Positions 44,398 to 53,395 of a DNA stretch of 60,136 bases are shown here, piece by piece. Source of the stretch: Bacilli bacterium (GTDB lineage Bacteria; Bacillota; Bacilli; Bacillales; Amphibacillaceae); NCBI GenBank assembly GCA_012838505.1, contig DUPD01000051.1:1-60136 (forward strand). Direction: 5' to 3'. Every line of letters starts with the position of its first letter. The stretch's first letter is position 1. A program made the translations under genes and the position numbers. Under the pieces are notes generated by a model. That model searched no databases. It worked only from the letters and a program-made list of their open reading frames with translations, and was not told the origin of the DNA.

Positions 44398-44415
44398 GAA
44401 CCACACCATAGATAA
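44398..44415 (+). repeat. att copy 4, diverged (right end of the composite island)
   Basis: GAACCACACCATAGATAA encodes EPHHR and a stop, with four mismatches to the rlmH copy, followed by GTAAGTTTTTGG. It marks the right end of SCC-like sequence; ordinary chromosomal genes follow. Confidence 0.65.
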
Positions 44416-44469
44416 GTAAGTTTTTGGAAAATATAAGAATTCTATATGAGGATAAAAAGAAATAAAAAA

Positions 44470-44502
44470 CGTAAGCATATTGGTAACAACCAACATGCTT
44501 AC
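44470..44502 (-). terminator. Terminator of the glyoxalase gene
   Basis: GTAAGCAT and ATGCTTAC, extended by TTGGT/ACCAA, form a hairpin; the minus strand continues GTTTTTTATTTC. Confidence 0.88.
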
Positions 44503-44519
44503 ATTTAAATTTTCGAAAC

Positions 44520-44900
44520 TTATTTTGCGCGCTTAACTTCAATCCGGTAGCCATCAGGATCGGTTACAAAGAAATAACTTGGTGTACCGCCTGAAAGTCC
44601 TCTTAATTCACCTGTCTCATATTTAGAAGCTTTACATATTTCATGCATTTTTTCTAAATCATTGACAGTGACACCTAAATGACTGAAGCCATTCCCAACC
44701 TCATAAGGATCGGCATCGTAATTGTAAGTGAGTTCAATCTGTACGTTAGAGCCAGGAGAATTGAGATAAATTAAATCAAACTTATCTTCAGGAAATTCTC
44801 TACGACTGGCAATTTCAAAATCAAACAGATTCGTATAGAAATCTAAAGTAGCATCAATATCTCTGACACGCAGGCAAATCTCAACAAGTACTTGGTTCAT
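44520..44900 (-). CDS. VOC-family protein, glyoxalase I type
   Basis: 126 residues with two beta-alpha-beta-beta-beta modules. EICLRVRDIDATLDFYTNLF opens module 1; GFSHLGVTVNDLEKM and FVTDPDGYRIEV form module 2. The metal-ligand positions (Glu in VEICL, Glu in QIELTY, His in GFSHLG, Glu in YRIEV) all match glyoxalase I, which turns the methylglyoxal-thiol adduct into a lactoyl thioester. Start ATG 44900 behind GGAGG; the upstream TTG lies inside that site. Other VOC functions cannot be excluded. Confidence 0.8.
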   Translation of the reverse strand: MNQVLVEICLRVRDIDATLDFYTNLFDFEIASRREFPEDKFDLIYLNSPGSNVQIELTYNYDADPYEVGNGFSHLGVTVNDLEKMHEICKASKYETGELRGLSGGTPSYFFVTDPDGYRIEVKRAK

Positions 44901-44995
44901 AATATCATCCTCCAAATAATTTCTTCTCTTAAGTCTAGCATGAATAAATCAAATACGCATGTATTTAAACTGTGTTGGTTCTTTCAAATTTATGC

Positions 44996-45390
44996 TTACT
45001 CTATATCTATTTCCATATCTTTATAGTAATACTTCATATCTCTATCATTAATTTGTCGCATTACTTTGCACGGATTACCAACTGCGACGACGTTGGCTGG
45101 TATATCTTTTGTAACCACACTGCCAGCACCGATCACTGTATTATCCCCAATACTGACACCTGGAAGGACGACTGAGTTTGCCCCGATCCAGACATTATTT
45201 CCGATCTGAATGGGGACATTGTATTGTGCATTCTTGCTCCTTAACTCTGGATGGATTGGGTGCGTCCCAGCAGAAAGTGTAACATTTGGCCCGAACATGA
45301 CATTGTTACCGATAAAGATATCACAATCATCAACGATCGTTAAATTGAAATTAGCGTATACATCATTGCCGAGGTGTACGTTTTTCCCTC
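44996..45390 (-). pseudogene. Maltose O-acetyltransferase family (left-handed beta-helix), 5' end lost
   Basis: The remaining 130 codons encode the hexapeptide-repeat helix from [15 protein letters not shown] through [19 protein letters not shown] (active-site His) to AGSVVTKDIPANVVAVGNP. Full-length members have about 55 more N-terminal residues, including the acyl-acceptor-binding part; these are replaced by IS1182 sequence at about 45390. An open frame continues to 45481 through that foreign sequence, but it is unlikely to give a normal protein. Confidence 0.85.
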
Positions 45391-45961
45391 CCCGAAAACA
45401 GAAATATGAAGAAGCGAATGAACTATTTGATGGAAGAAATAGTTTTTCTAAAACAGATACAGACGCTACCTTCATGTGCATGAAAGAAGATCCAATGAAA
45501 AATCGTGAATTGAAACCTGGTTACAATCTTCAGGTAGCTTCTAGTAATCAATATGTCATTGACTTTGATATTTTTCCGAACCCAACAGATACGCGTACAC
45601 TTATTCCGTTTCTAGACTCGATTCAAACACAAAGCTAAAGAGAATTTGGAGAGCACACCTGGAAAAGAAATCTATGCACAACGTAAGATTGACATAGAGA
45701 CCGTTTTTGGTCGCATGAAAGGTGTATTTGGTATGCGCAGAGCGCATGTGAGAGGTAAACAAGAAGTACATAATGATATAGGTATCATGCTTATGAGCAT
45801 GAATTTAACAAAATTAGCAATCGAAGCAAGAAGACAAGCAGAAGCTTCTCGGAGTTCTTCAATCAAAAATATAAAATGCGATAAAACAATCAGAATTCTG
45901 ATTGGTTTATCGCATTTTTACTATTTAGGGCGACTTAATTCCCAGCCCCTTAGTCGGTCTG
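45391..45961 (+). pseudogene. IS1182-family transposase remnant
   Basis: The plus strand encodes [18 protein letters not shown] through [19 protein letters not shown] to FLDSIQTQ, then, after an internal deletion and frame change at about 45632, [20 protein letters not shown] and the C-terminal DDE-transposase piece VFGRMKGVFGMRRAHVRGK. Only the C-terminal half of the transposase is left and its core catalytic region is missing. It replaces the start of the acetyltransferase gene. Confidence 0.85.
45874..45919. terminator. Strong hairpin at the end of the IS1182 remnant
   Basis: AAATGCGATAAA and TTTATCGCATTT, with an inner ATCAGAATTCTGAT palindrome, followed by T; serves as terminator for both sides (the minus-strand gene ends at 45950). 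Confidence 0.8.
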
Positions 45962-47578
45962 ATTAGATTTAAGATTGTTAAAATCAATGATTGTTGTGAT
46001 TGTAAAATTATCTTTGGAAACTTTGAATAAGCCATTTTTCGAGGCAATTAGAAAACCGTCGTCATAATGTCTGCTTTCAAAGTCTAATTTTTCAACCCTT
46101 AACTCTAAAGGGATTTCGATAAAGTTATCTGCTAGTGATTGCTTTAATCCAAATAGATTACCATCTTTTAAACCTAAGGCATATAAAGAACCATCCGCTT
46201 CCTGACCCATTACTTTATGAGAATCATATCGTTTTGTCTGGTTACTAAATTCTGTTTTCAGAACGGAATGCTCAAGTATTTGGTTGGTCAATACATAGGA
46301 CATTGTATTGACTTCTGTCTCACCCTGACTATGAAATAATGCTGAGTTAGCTGTGTTGTGTTCATGAGTCATTGATTCATCCGCTAAGATAGCATTAAAA
46401 TACTGACGGAAATCTGAAATCGATTGTAGTTTCATCATTGTCTCTATATGATTATTTTGTTGTTCAATCGTTAATATCTCCCAATCGTGATTGCGTACCA
46501 TATGCTGAATACTGTCTTGTGGCATTTCATAATTAGTTTCTGTTGTTAGAAAATGTACTGTATTTTGAATAGTCGAATGCGAATGTTTAATAAGATAGTC
46601 CCCAACTAAAATAGGATCCCAATCGGCATTTGCTAATTCCGGCTCCAATGTAACGGGTTCGAGCGTTTCAATATGATAGCTAAAGAGATGCTCGTCGCTC
46701 CAATCATGTAGATAGAGTTTATTATCAACTACACCGATAACTTTTTCAAAAGCATCTATAGGTAACATATATAAAATCAATTGATTTTTTAGTGATATGC
46801 TAATGAGTGCATCTTCTGATCTTCCGTCATACCCTTTATACCGAAGATTTACTAAGGCGATTTCATGCGTCGGACTGAAATGGATACTATCTACCTTGGT
46901 CACTTCAGAAGCGATATCTTCAAAAGAATAATCCAGCTCAGTAAGTGTTTCGACTTCATCCTTCTTTTCTTCACCCTGTAATGCTTTTATTTCAAGCTCG
47001 ATTTTGGCTAACTGGTCTTTGTATAGCTTTTCAGTCGGATCGAATTCAATTTTTTCTTGTAACGTTGATCGTTCTTGATAAAGCTCGGCTAGTTTATGTT
47101 TTGTTTCATCTCTTATAATAACGAACTCACTCGGCGCATGAGCCATATATCGCAAGGTGAAATGTTCTCCAGAACTCGGATAACGCACACTATTTGAAAT
47201 AGGATATACATTAAAGTCGCTTGTTTTAAATGAAGTCTCAATAATTTCATCCGCTTCATTTCGGAAGATAACATGGTGTCTGTATACTTGTCTCTCGTTA
47301 TAAATTTCTGGGATTGATTCAATGGACACAACCTGACCATTGGTTTCAACTCCAAAATAATATATCAATGGGTTTGTAATATAACTAACGAACACGAATG
47401 ACATGGCAATTGGAAAAAGTAAGATTAGAAGTGCCGATGCGTGAAATTTAGGTTTAGTTTTTGAACGTCTGAAATACTTCTGATAAAGGCCAAGAATGGC
47501 AGCTGAAATGACAACTAATGTAGCGGATGCTAACGGATTATTTAATAGAAAAACAATATAAGCAATAATTTGTCTCAT
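45950..47578 (-). CDS. Membrane-anchored protein of unknown function, large extracellular beta-rich domain
   Basis: 542 residues. Two N-terminal membrane helices (about 8-32 and 47-70) are followed by a domain like the DUF3592 type (NGQVVSIESIPEIYNERQVYRHHVIF), a coiled-coil stretch (ELYQERSTLQEKIEF, YKDQLAKIELEIKALQGEE, about 165-205), and then about 320 residues of repeated strands (LYLHDWSDEHLF, GSLYALGLKDGNLFGL, DDGFLIASKNGLFKVS) that look like propeller blades. I do not recognise the family. ATG start behind GGAGGGG. It stands alone between two terminators. Confidence 0.6.
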   Translation of the reverse strand: MRQIIAYIVFLLNNPLASATLVVISAAILGLYQKYFRRSKTKPKFHASALLILLFPIAMSFVFVSYITNPLIYYFGVETNGQVVSIESIPEIYNERQVYRHHVIFRNEADEIIETSFKTSDFNVYPISNSVRYPSSGEHFTLRYMAHAPSEFVIIRDETKHKLAELYQERSTLQEKIEFDPTEKLYKDQLAKIELEIKALQGEEKKDEVETLTELDYSFEDIASEVTKVDSIHFSPTHEIALVNLRYKGYDGRSEDALISISLKNQLILYMLPIDAFEKVIGVVDNKLYLHDWSDEHLFSYHIETLEPVTLEPELANADWDPILVGDYLIKHSHSTIQNTVHFLTTETNYEMPQDSIQHMVRNHDWEILTIEQQNNHIETMMKLQSISDFRQYFNAILADESMTHEHNTANSALFHSQGETEVNTMSYVLTNQILEHSVLKTEFSNQTKRYDSHKVMGQEADGSLYALGLKDGNLFGLKQSLADNFIEIPLELRVEKLDFESRHYDDGFLIASKNGLFKVSKDNFTITTIIDFNNLKSNQTD

Positions 47579-47727
47579 TTGACCCCTCCTTACCTAAATT
47601 ATATAAGACAGATAAGGATTAATCTCTTTTTATGACGAAATTTACGTATATTTAACATGTCTAAAATTAGTTGTGATTATACAGTTCAGTAATAAAATAA
47701 AAGAACAACTAATGCTAGTGTTTTCTG

Positions 47728-47806
47728 TGCTATAATAACTAACCGTAGGGTGCTCCATTCAGTCACTTTTTTGAGCGATTAATAAAATCTGAATTTGGAG
47801 CCTTTT
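47728..47806 (+). promoter_or_regulatory. rlmN leader: extended -10 promoter followed by an intrinsic terminator
   Basis: TGCTATAAT (47728-47736) is an extended -10. Ten bases later GGTGCTCCATTCAG pairs with CTGAATTTGGAGCC (47784-47798 region), followed by TTTTTTGG. The terminator lies about 160 bases ahead of the rlmN start, so transcription would stop unless the structure is switched. A further 3' hairpin (CTTGGCGAATGCCAAG, 47872-47887) follows. No known riboswitch fold was recognised. Nothing else is visible in 47579-47972. Confidence 0.5.
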
Positions 47807-47972
47807 TTGGTAGATAAGAAAGTATAACAACTTTCTTACTACATAAGTGCAACTAAAGCATTCACCTAAAGGCTTGGCGAATGCCAAGTTTTCTAATGAT
47901 AAATTTTTAATAATTATGCACAACGAACATACAACAAGAATGATAGTTTTTAAATTAGCGAGGAGCATTTGA

Positions 47973-49037
47973 ATGGAAAAGAAACAATCGATTTATGATT
48001 TTACCCAGGCGGATTTAACAGATTGGTTTGTTAAGCAAGGGGAGCAGAAATTTCGTGCGAAGCAGGTTTGGGATTGGCTTTATGTGAAACGGGTAGACAG
48101 TTTTTCAGAAATGACAAATTTAAATAAGCAAACACGTGAGTTACTAGATCGTCACTTTACGATCCAAGTGTTAAAAGAAGAGATTAAGCAAGTATCTAAA
48201 GATGGTACGATCAAACTATTGTTTAAGCTGGCAGATGATCACTTGATTGAAACGGTATTGATGCGTTTTTCATATGGTTTATCGGTCTGTGTGACAACAC
48301 AGGTTGGCTGTAATATTGGTTGTACGTTTTGCGCGAGTGGTCTACTTAAGAAGCGTCGTGATCTAACGAGTGGTGAGATTGTTGAGCAAATCGTCAGTAT
48401 CCAGAAGTATTTAGATCAACAAGGTAAAGGTGAAAAAGTCAGTCATATTGTTGTGATGGGGATTGGTGAGCCGTTTGATAACTACGATCATACGATGAAT
48501 TTTTTAAGAACGGTCAATGATCAAGATGGTTTGTCAATTGGGGCTAGACATATTACGGTTTCTACGAGTGGTTTAGCTCATAAAATTAGGGAGTTTGCTG
48601 ATGAGCAGTTACAGGTTAATTTGGCTGTTTCGCTTCATGCGCCGAATGATGAGTTGCGGACAAGCATTATGAAAATTAATCGTGCTTTTCCAATTGAAAA
48701 GCTTATGGCTGCGGTTGATTACTATTTGGAAAAAACGAATCGGCGTGTCACGTTTGAGTATATTTTACTGAAAGGTGTCAATGACCGGAAAGAAGAGGCA
48801 CTTCAACTGGCAAAACTATTAAAAGATAAGCGCCACTTATCGTATGTGAACTTGATTCCATATAATCCAGTTGAAGAACATAACCAATATGATCGCAGTG
48901 AGAAAGAGGCGATTGTCGGTTTTTATGAGGTGCTGTTAAAAGAAGGAATTAATTGTGGGGTTCGTGTTGAACAGGGTTCTGATATTGATGCAGCGTGTGG
49001 TCAATTAAGGAGTAAGCAAATGAAAAAGAATGCGTAA
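47973..49037 (+). CDS. rlmN: 23S rRNA (adenine2503-C2)-methyltransferase RlmN, radical SAM
   Basis: 354 residues. The iron-sulfur cluster motif is CNIGCTFC (near residue 114); GIGEPFDNY binds SAM; the second catalytic Cys lies in DAACGQLR near the C-terminus (near 344). It methylates C2 of A2503 in 23S rRNA and also tRNA A37. The related Cfr enzyme methylates C8 and gives antibiotic resistance; this sequence looks like housekeeping RlmN. GAGGAG precedes the ATG. A lipoprotein gene follows, with GTG start 28 bases after the stop, probably co-transcribed. Confidence 0.95.
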   Translation: MEKKQSIYDFTQADLTDWFVKQGEQKFRAKQVWDWLYVKRVDSFSEMTNLNKQTRELLDRHFTIQVLKEEIKQVSKDGTIKLLFKLADDHLIETVLMRFSYGLSVCVTTQVGCNIGCTFCASGLLKKRRDLTSGEIVEQIVSIQKYLDQQGKGEKVSHIVVMGIGEPFDNYDHTMNFLRTVNDQDGLSIGARHITVSTSGLAHKIREFADEQLQVNLAVSLHAPNDELRTSIMKINRAFPIEKLMAAVDYYLEKTNRRVTFEYILLKGVNDRKEEALQLAKLLKDKRHLSYVNLIPYNPVEEHNQYDRSEKEAIVGFYEVLLKEGINCGVRVEQGSDIDAACGQLRSKQMKKNA

Positions 49038-49064
49038 TTGCTAAAATATCTAGGGGGAATTTTT

Positions 49065-49898
49065 GTGAAGAGAAGTTATCGTTTAATTGGTATTGTGTTG
49101 TTGATGTTGGTATTAGCTGCCTGTGGTGGAGCAGATGAGGAAGCTGTGGCTGTCGAGGAGCCTGAGACAGAGACGGAAGCGGGAGCACCTGTGGAGGAAA
49201 CTGACGAGGTTGAAGAAGTTGAGGAATTTAAACCTTTAACGAATCAAGAGATAGAGAAGATTGTGATTAATAACTTGGATCAGATGGATGCAAGTCAGGA
49301 TGCGTATGATTATCAGGAGACGATGGGAATTGTGAATGATTCGATTATCGATCCTGCACAAGATACGGATGAAGTGACGAAGGTTCTTGAAGCGACAAAA
49401 GAGCAGTTTAAACGTCTAGTTGCTGATGAAATACTGGATGAGTGGACGAGAAGTTATTTGGCTGATTTTTATTGGACGATGAGTCGTCAACATTTGCACA
49501 GTGATGATATTAGTGCGCGCTTTGAAGTAATCGATCAATCAGAAGATCACTTTACAGCTAGTTTTATTAGACTGGCAGATGGAGCTGGCTATTTTCCGGC
49601 GGGGACTTATCAATTAGACTATGTGAAGGAAAACGGCTATTGGGTATTCCTTGATGTTAATTTTACTGATGCCGTGCGAAAACCACTAAATATTAATATG
49701 AATGAAGTGAGAGAGTATTATAATCGATTTGATCGAACAAATGGAGAAGTATTATCGTTTTTTGAAGCGGTTGAAGAAGTAGAAGTGAATGGTGAGACCT
49801 ACTTGATTTATAAAGCGTTTGATACGATTCATGCCCGAAATGTAGTCGATAGTGAGTATAATTATGAGGTGGCAATGCCGTATAATATAGAAGATTAA
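49065..49898 (+). CDS. Lipoprotein of unknown function
   Basis: 277 residues. Signal peptide and lipobox VLAACGG (Cys20), then an acidic, Glu/Val-rich linker (about 23-58) and a mixed globular domain from PLTNQEIEKIVINNLDQM on. The second part has the NTF2-like rhythm of WTRSYLADFYWTMS, GYWVFLDVNF and DAVRKPLNINMNEV. I do not recognise it as a named family. GTG start at 49065, behind AGGGGG; the longer frame begins in the rlmN end. It follows rlmN closely. Confidence 0.7.
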   Translation: MKRSYRLIGIVLLMLVLAACGGADEEAVAVEEPETETEAGAPVEETDEVEEVEEFKPLTNQEIEKIVINNLDQMDASQDAYDYQETMGIVNDSIIDPAQDTDEVTKVLEATKEQFKRLVADEILDEWTRSYLADFYWTMSRQHLHSDDISARFEVIDQSEDHFTASFIRLADGAGYFPAGTYQLDYVKENGYWVFLDVNFTDAVRKPLNINMNEVREYYNRFDRTNGEVLSFFEAVEEVEVNGETYLIYKAFDTIHARNVVDSEYNYEVAMPYNIED

Positions 49899-50020
49899 TC
49901 GAAAGTAGTTAATGTCTAAACCTAAAGGTTTTTGATGTTCATGTTATGTTTAATAATTTCTCCAACGGTTATCTACTCTGCGCTTGGTAAGGGAATAGTG
50001 TAATTGTCGCTAAACGATAA

Positions 50021-50056
50021 GGCAGTACCTGTGTAAAGCGGGTACTGCTTTTTTTA
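50021..50056 (+). terminator. Terminator after the lipoprotein gene
   Basis: GGCAGTACC and GGGTACTGC form a stem followed by seven T; 120 bases after the stop at 49898. Confidence 0.85.
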
Positions 50057-50144
50057 TTTGCAAGTTATTGCGATTTTTCTAACCAAAAATAAATTGATGT
50101 GTTATAATTTAAGCCGTTTATAGACTGCTATTTAAAGGAGCTTT

Positions 50145-51503
50145 ATGATGAATGAAAAGCTAGATTTCAAATCAAATTTATTGATTGGTTCGTTATTGTT
50201 CGGATTATTTTTTGGCGCAGGAAATTTAATCTTTCCAGTGAAAATGGGACAATTGGCAGGTGCAAATACTTTAACGGCCACGATCGGATTTTTAATGACG
50301 GGAGTGGGTCTTCCTATTTTAGGAGTTATTGCCTCTGCACTTTCTAGAAGTGAGAGTTTATTCGAGATGGCTAGACCTGTGAATAAGAACTATTCGATCT
50401 TTTTCACTTGTGCTTTATATTTAACGATTGGGCCATTATTCGCAATTCCTCGTACGGCGACTGTTGCGTTCGAAGTAGGAGTAGCAGATTTTATTGGTGA
50501 TGATTTTCTTCAAGTCGGTTTACTAATCTTCTCGTTCATCTTCTTTATCTTGACGCTCTATTTTTCACTCAGACCAGGTCGGATTTTAGATTGGGTTGGG
50601 AGATATTTAACACCAGCATTCTTAATTCTGTTATCCGTTCTAATTGTCGCCACGTTTATCAATCCAATGGGTGAGATCGGTCAATTTGAACCACAAGGAA
50701 CGTATGCAACACGTCCTTTATTTACTGGGATACTCGATGGCTATCATACAATGGACGCACTTGCATCACTCGCGTTTGCGATTGTCATTATTTCAACGAT
50801 CGAAAAACTAGGCGTGCATGATCCAAAAAGAAAAGCGATTGAGACATTAAAAGCTGGCGTTATTTGTTTAATCGGCATGGGTGTCATTTATGCGTCGCTA
50901 GCTTATATGGGCGTAACAAGTTTAGCTAGTGTTGGAAGCGGAGCGAACGGCGGGATCATTCTCTCGATGGTTGGTTCGCATTACTTTGGCTTTGTCGGTC
51001 AAATCTTACTCGCTGCGATAGTATTTGTAGCGTGTTTAAAAACGGCAATCGGCTTAATTACATCTTGTGCTCAGATGTTTAGTGAGATGTTTCCACGCTC
51101 GATCTCTTATAATAAGTACGCGATTGCTTTTACGCTAGTGTCGTTTGCCATTGCCAACTTTGGCCTAAACGCAATCATTCAGCTATCTGTTCCTGTACTG
51201 ATGTTCCTTTATCCATTGGCGATTACGTTGATTATCTTATCATTACTGACACCGATAATTAATAAGCAAAAGGATATCTACAGGTGGACAACAGGACTGA
51301 CCATTATTGCAGCGATCTTTGACTTTATTAACGCCCTACCCGATACGGTCAAAGAAAATGTCGTTTTAACGAAAATGATTAACTTTGCAAAGACTCTCTT
51401 CCCAGGCTTCGACTACGGCTTCGGCTGGATCGTCCCTGCCATGATAGGATTTATAATCGGCCTAATCATCTGGAAAGCCCGTCAGAAACATACAATGAAA
51501 TAA
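50145..51503 (+). CDS. brnQ: Branched-chain amino acid transport system II carrier protein BrnQ
   Basis: 452 residues with about 12 membrane helices. The start LLIGSLLFGLFFGAGNLIFP is the BrnQ/LIVCS signature; FAIPRTATVAFEVG in helix 3 and FFILTLYFSLRPGRILDWVG are also typical. It imports leucine, isoleucine and valine with sodium or protons. Two adjacent ATGs (50145, 50148) follow AAAGGAG; both fit. Monocistronic, with its own terminator. Confidence 0.95.
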   Translation: MMNEKLDFKSNLLIGSLLFGLFFGAGNLIFPVKMGQLAGANTLTATIGFLMTGVGLPILGVIASALSRSESLFEMARPVNKNYSIFFTCALYLTIGPLFAIPRTATVAFEVGVADFIGDDFLQVGLLIFSFIFFILTLYFSLRPGRILDWVGRYLTPAFLILLSVLIVATFINPMGEIGQFEPQGTYATRPLFTGILDGYHTMDALASLAFAIVIISTIEKLGVHDPKRKAIETLKAGVICLIGMGVIYASLAYMGVTSLASVGSGANGGIILSMVGSHYFGFVGQILLAAIVFVACLKTAIGLITSCAQMFSEMFPRSISYNKYAIAFTLVSFAIANFGLNAIIQLSVPVLMFLYPLAITLIILSLLTPIINKQKDIYRWTTGLTIIAAIFDFINALPDTVKENVVLTKMINFAKTLFPGFDYGFGWIVPAMIGFIIGLIIWKARQKHTMK

Positions 51504-51517
51504 AAAACGGCTGTAAG

Positions 51518-51568
51518 AAATATAGCGTTGATGACTAAAAAACAAAACTCATCAACGCTATATTTTAT
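51518..51568 (+). terminator. Terminator of brnQ
   Basis: A perfect 17-bp stem (AAATATAGCGTTGATGA with its complement) and a T-rich tail, 15 bases past the stop. Confidence 0.93.
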
Positions 51569-51679
51569 TTGCTTTAATAATCCCAAAACGATGTCAAAAA
51601 TTGTCGAGTCGACAAAGATGAAGTCTTATTTCTAATTGTGGTAGACTAGTTTAGAGAAAGAAAGAGAAGGGGAGCAACA

Positions 51680-53395
51680 ATGAGTGTTTTTCGAGATTTA
51701 AGAAAATATAAAGGATTACTCGCACTCGTATTTTTCCTTACGTTAGGAAATACGTTTGGTGAATTGTTTTTACCGCGATTACTCGCGTTGATTGTTGACA
51801 ATGGGATAGCTGTAGAAGATGTTCAGTATGTGCTCCAGATCGGTGGCATCATGCTCATTGTGACCCTACTAACGATTTTTGTCCGTGGGTCAGCTTCTTA
51901 TTTTTCAGCTCGAGCTGCCCTAGCTTATTCCCGCGATTTACGGAAGCGAATTTTTAATAAAGTCAATCATATGACGTTTGATGAAACAGAAGCATTCGGT
52001 ATTTCATCGCTCATTACCCGAACGACGAATGATGTCGGTCATATCGAGCAGTTTGTTCTACTGATGATGCGTCCATTATTACGGGCGCCACTCCAATTTA
52101 TCGGTGGCCTAATTATGGCATATTTAACACATCCTCGTTTGACCGGGATTGTGCTAATTAGTATGCCGATTATTTTTGTGCTGATTTATTTTGTGATTCG
52201 AGTGGTAATTCCTTATTTCCCAATGCTTCAGAAAGCTTTGGATCGAGTCAATCTCTTATTGCGTCAACGATTGACAGGGTTAAAGGTGATTCGAGCTTTT
52301 TCAAGAGATAAACAAGAAGAAGCATCTTTTGAAGAGGCGAATGATGAATACTATCAATTATCGATGAAGATTAATAATACGATGAGTACAGTCCAACCGT
52401 TATTAACTTTTGTTGTAGGTGTGACTACGGTTATTGCGGTTTATTTTGGTGCGCAGTTTATTATTGATGGCTCGATGAATATTGGTGAGTTACTCGCATT
52501 TATTCAGTATACTGCGCAAGTGATGACTGGGTTAGTCATGATTTCACGGATGTTGACGATTATTCCGCGAACGTCGACTTCAATTGCACGTGTTGAAGAA
52601 GTGATTCAGTATCCGTCACGTAAAGTTGGTGGATCAGCAAGGTTAACAGGGTCAACGCATTCAATTGAAGCGAAGGATCTCACGTTTTATTATCCTGGTG
52701 CAAATTTGCCTGCATTAGAGAAAATTAATTTCTCCTTAAAAACTGGGGAAGTACTTGGAATTATCGGGGGCACTGGTTCTGGTAAATCGACTTTCCTAAA
52801 GTTACTGATGCAGTTCTATGATCCAACTGAAGGTGAGTTATTAATTAACGGTCAACAAATCAGTCAGCTTCACACGGAGGATGTGCGTCGCCGGATGAGT
52901 TATGTGCCACAGCAAAACTTCTTTTTCTCTGAGTCAGTGCGCGGTAATATGCAGTATAGCAATCCTGACATTTCGGACGAGCAGATTATTGATGATTTAA
53001 CAGTTGCTCAGGCACGACAATTTTTACCGAAAGAGCAAACTCTGGACATGCAGGTCGTTCGAGGTGGTGCGAATTTCTCTGGTGGTCAAAGACAACGCCT
53101 TGCGATAACGAGGGCGTTAGCGCGTGATGCGAGTGTCTATATTTTTGATGATTCATTTTCTGCTTTAGATTATCGAACAGACTATGAGATTAGACAGGCG
53201 CTTGAAGATCGGCTGAAAGGAGCGATGACGATTATTGTTGCCCAGCGTGTGGCGACGATTCGTCATGCGGATAAGATTCTTGTTTTAGAGGATGGGAAGG
53301 TTCAAGGTTATGGCAGTCATGATGAGTTGTTGGCTGATAATCCTGTCTACCGTGAAATTGCGGTCTCACAAGGGGAAGAGGAGGTGCGCAGATGA
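51680..53395 (+). CDS. Heterodimeric ABC exporter subunit 1 (degenerate ATPase site)
   Basis: 571 residues: six membrane helices (about 1-310) and an ATPase domain. Walker A GGTGSGKST near 365, signature FSGGQRQRL near 468 and Walker B YIFDDSFSALD near 490, where the catalytic Glu after Walker B Asp is Asp. That change is typical of the non-catalytic half of heterodimers such as BmrCD and TM287/288. It pairs with the next gene, which it overlaps by four bases. Substrate: drugs or lipids, unknown. GGGGAGC before the ATG. Confidence 0.92.
   Translation: MSVFRDLRKYKGLLALVFFLTLGNTFGELFLPRLLALIVDNGIAVEDVQYVLQIGGIMLIVTLLTIFVRGSASYFSARAALAYSRDLRKRIFNKVNHMTFDETEAFGISSLITRTTNDVGHIEQFVLLMMRPLLRAPLQFIGGLIMAYLTHPRLTGIVLISMPIIFVLIYFVIRVVIPYFPMLQKALDRVNLLLRQRLTGLKVIRAFSRDKQEEASFEEANDEYYQLSMKINNTMSTVQPLLTFVVGVTTVIAVYFGAQFIIDGSMNIGELLAFIQYTAQVMTGLVMISRMLTIIPRTSTSIARVEEVIQYPSRKVGGSARLTGSTHSIEAKDLTFYYPGANLPALEKINFSLKTGEVLGIIGGTGSGKSTFLKLLMQFYDPTEGELLINGQQISQLHTEDVRRRMSYVPQQNFFFSESVRGNMQYSNPDISDEQIIDDLTVAQARQFLPKEQTLDMQVVRGGANFSGGQRQRLAITRALARDASVYIFDDSFSALDYRTDYEIRQALEDRLKGAMTIIVAQRVATIRHADKILVLEDGKVQGYGSHDELLADNPVYREIAVSQGEEEVRR

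Larger units (their letters stand above)
43625..44415. mobile_element. SCC-like unit 3, mini-element carrying one toxin-antitoxin pair
   Basis: A 0.8-kb stretch between att copies 3 and 4 whose only genes are the pair at 43744-44347. It may be a remnant of a larger cassette or a mobilisable passenger. Confidence 0.45.

Noticed and set aside
45210..45388. Plus-strand reading frame ahead of the IS1182 fragment
   Set aside because: It is the antisense of the acetyltransferase remnant; only the part after 45390 is real transposase sequence.
47973..49037. Cfr-type resistance methyltransferase
   Set aside because: The gene lies in normal chromosome beside a lipoprotein gene and reads as housekeeping RlmN; nothing specific to Cfr was seen.
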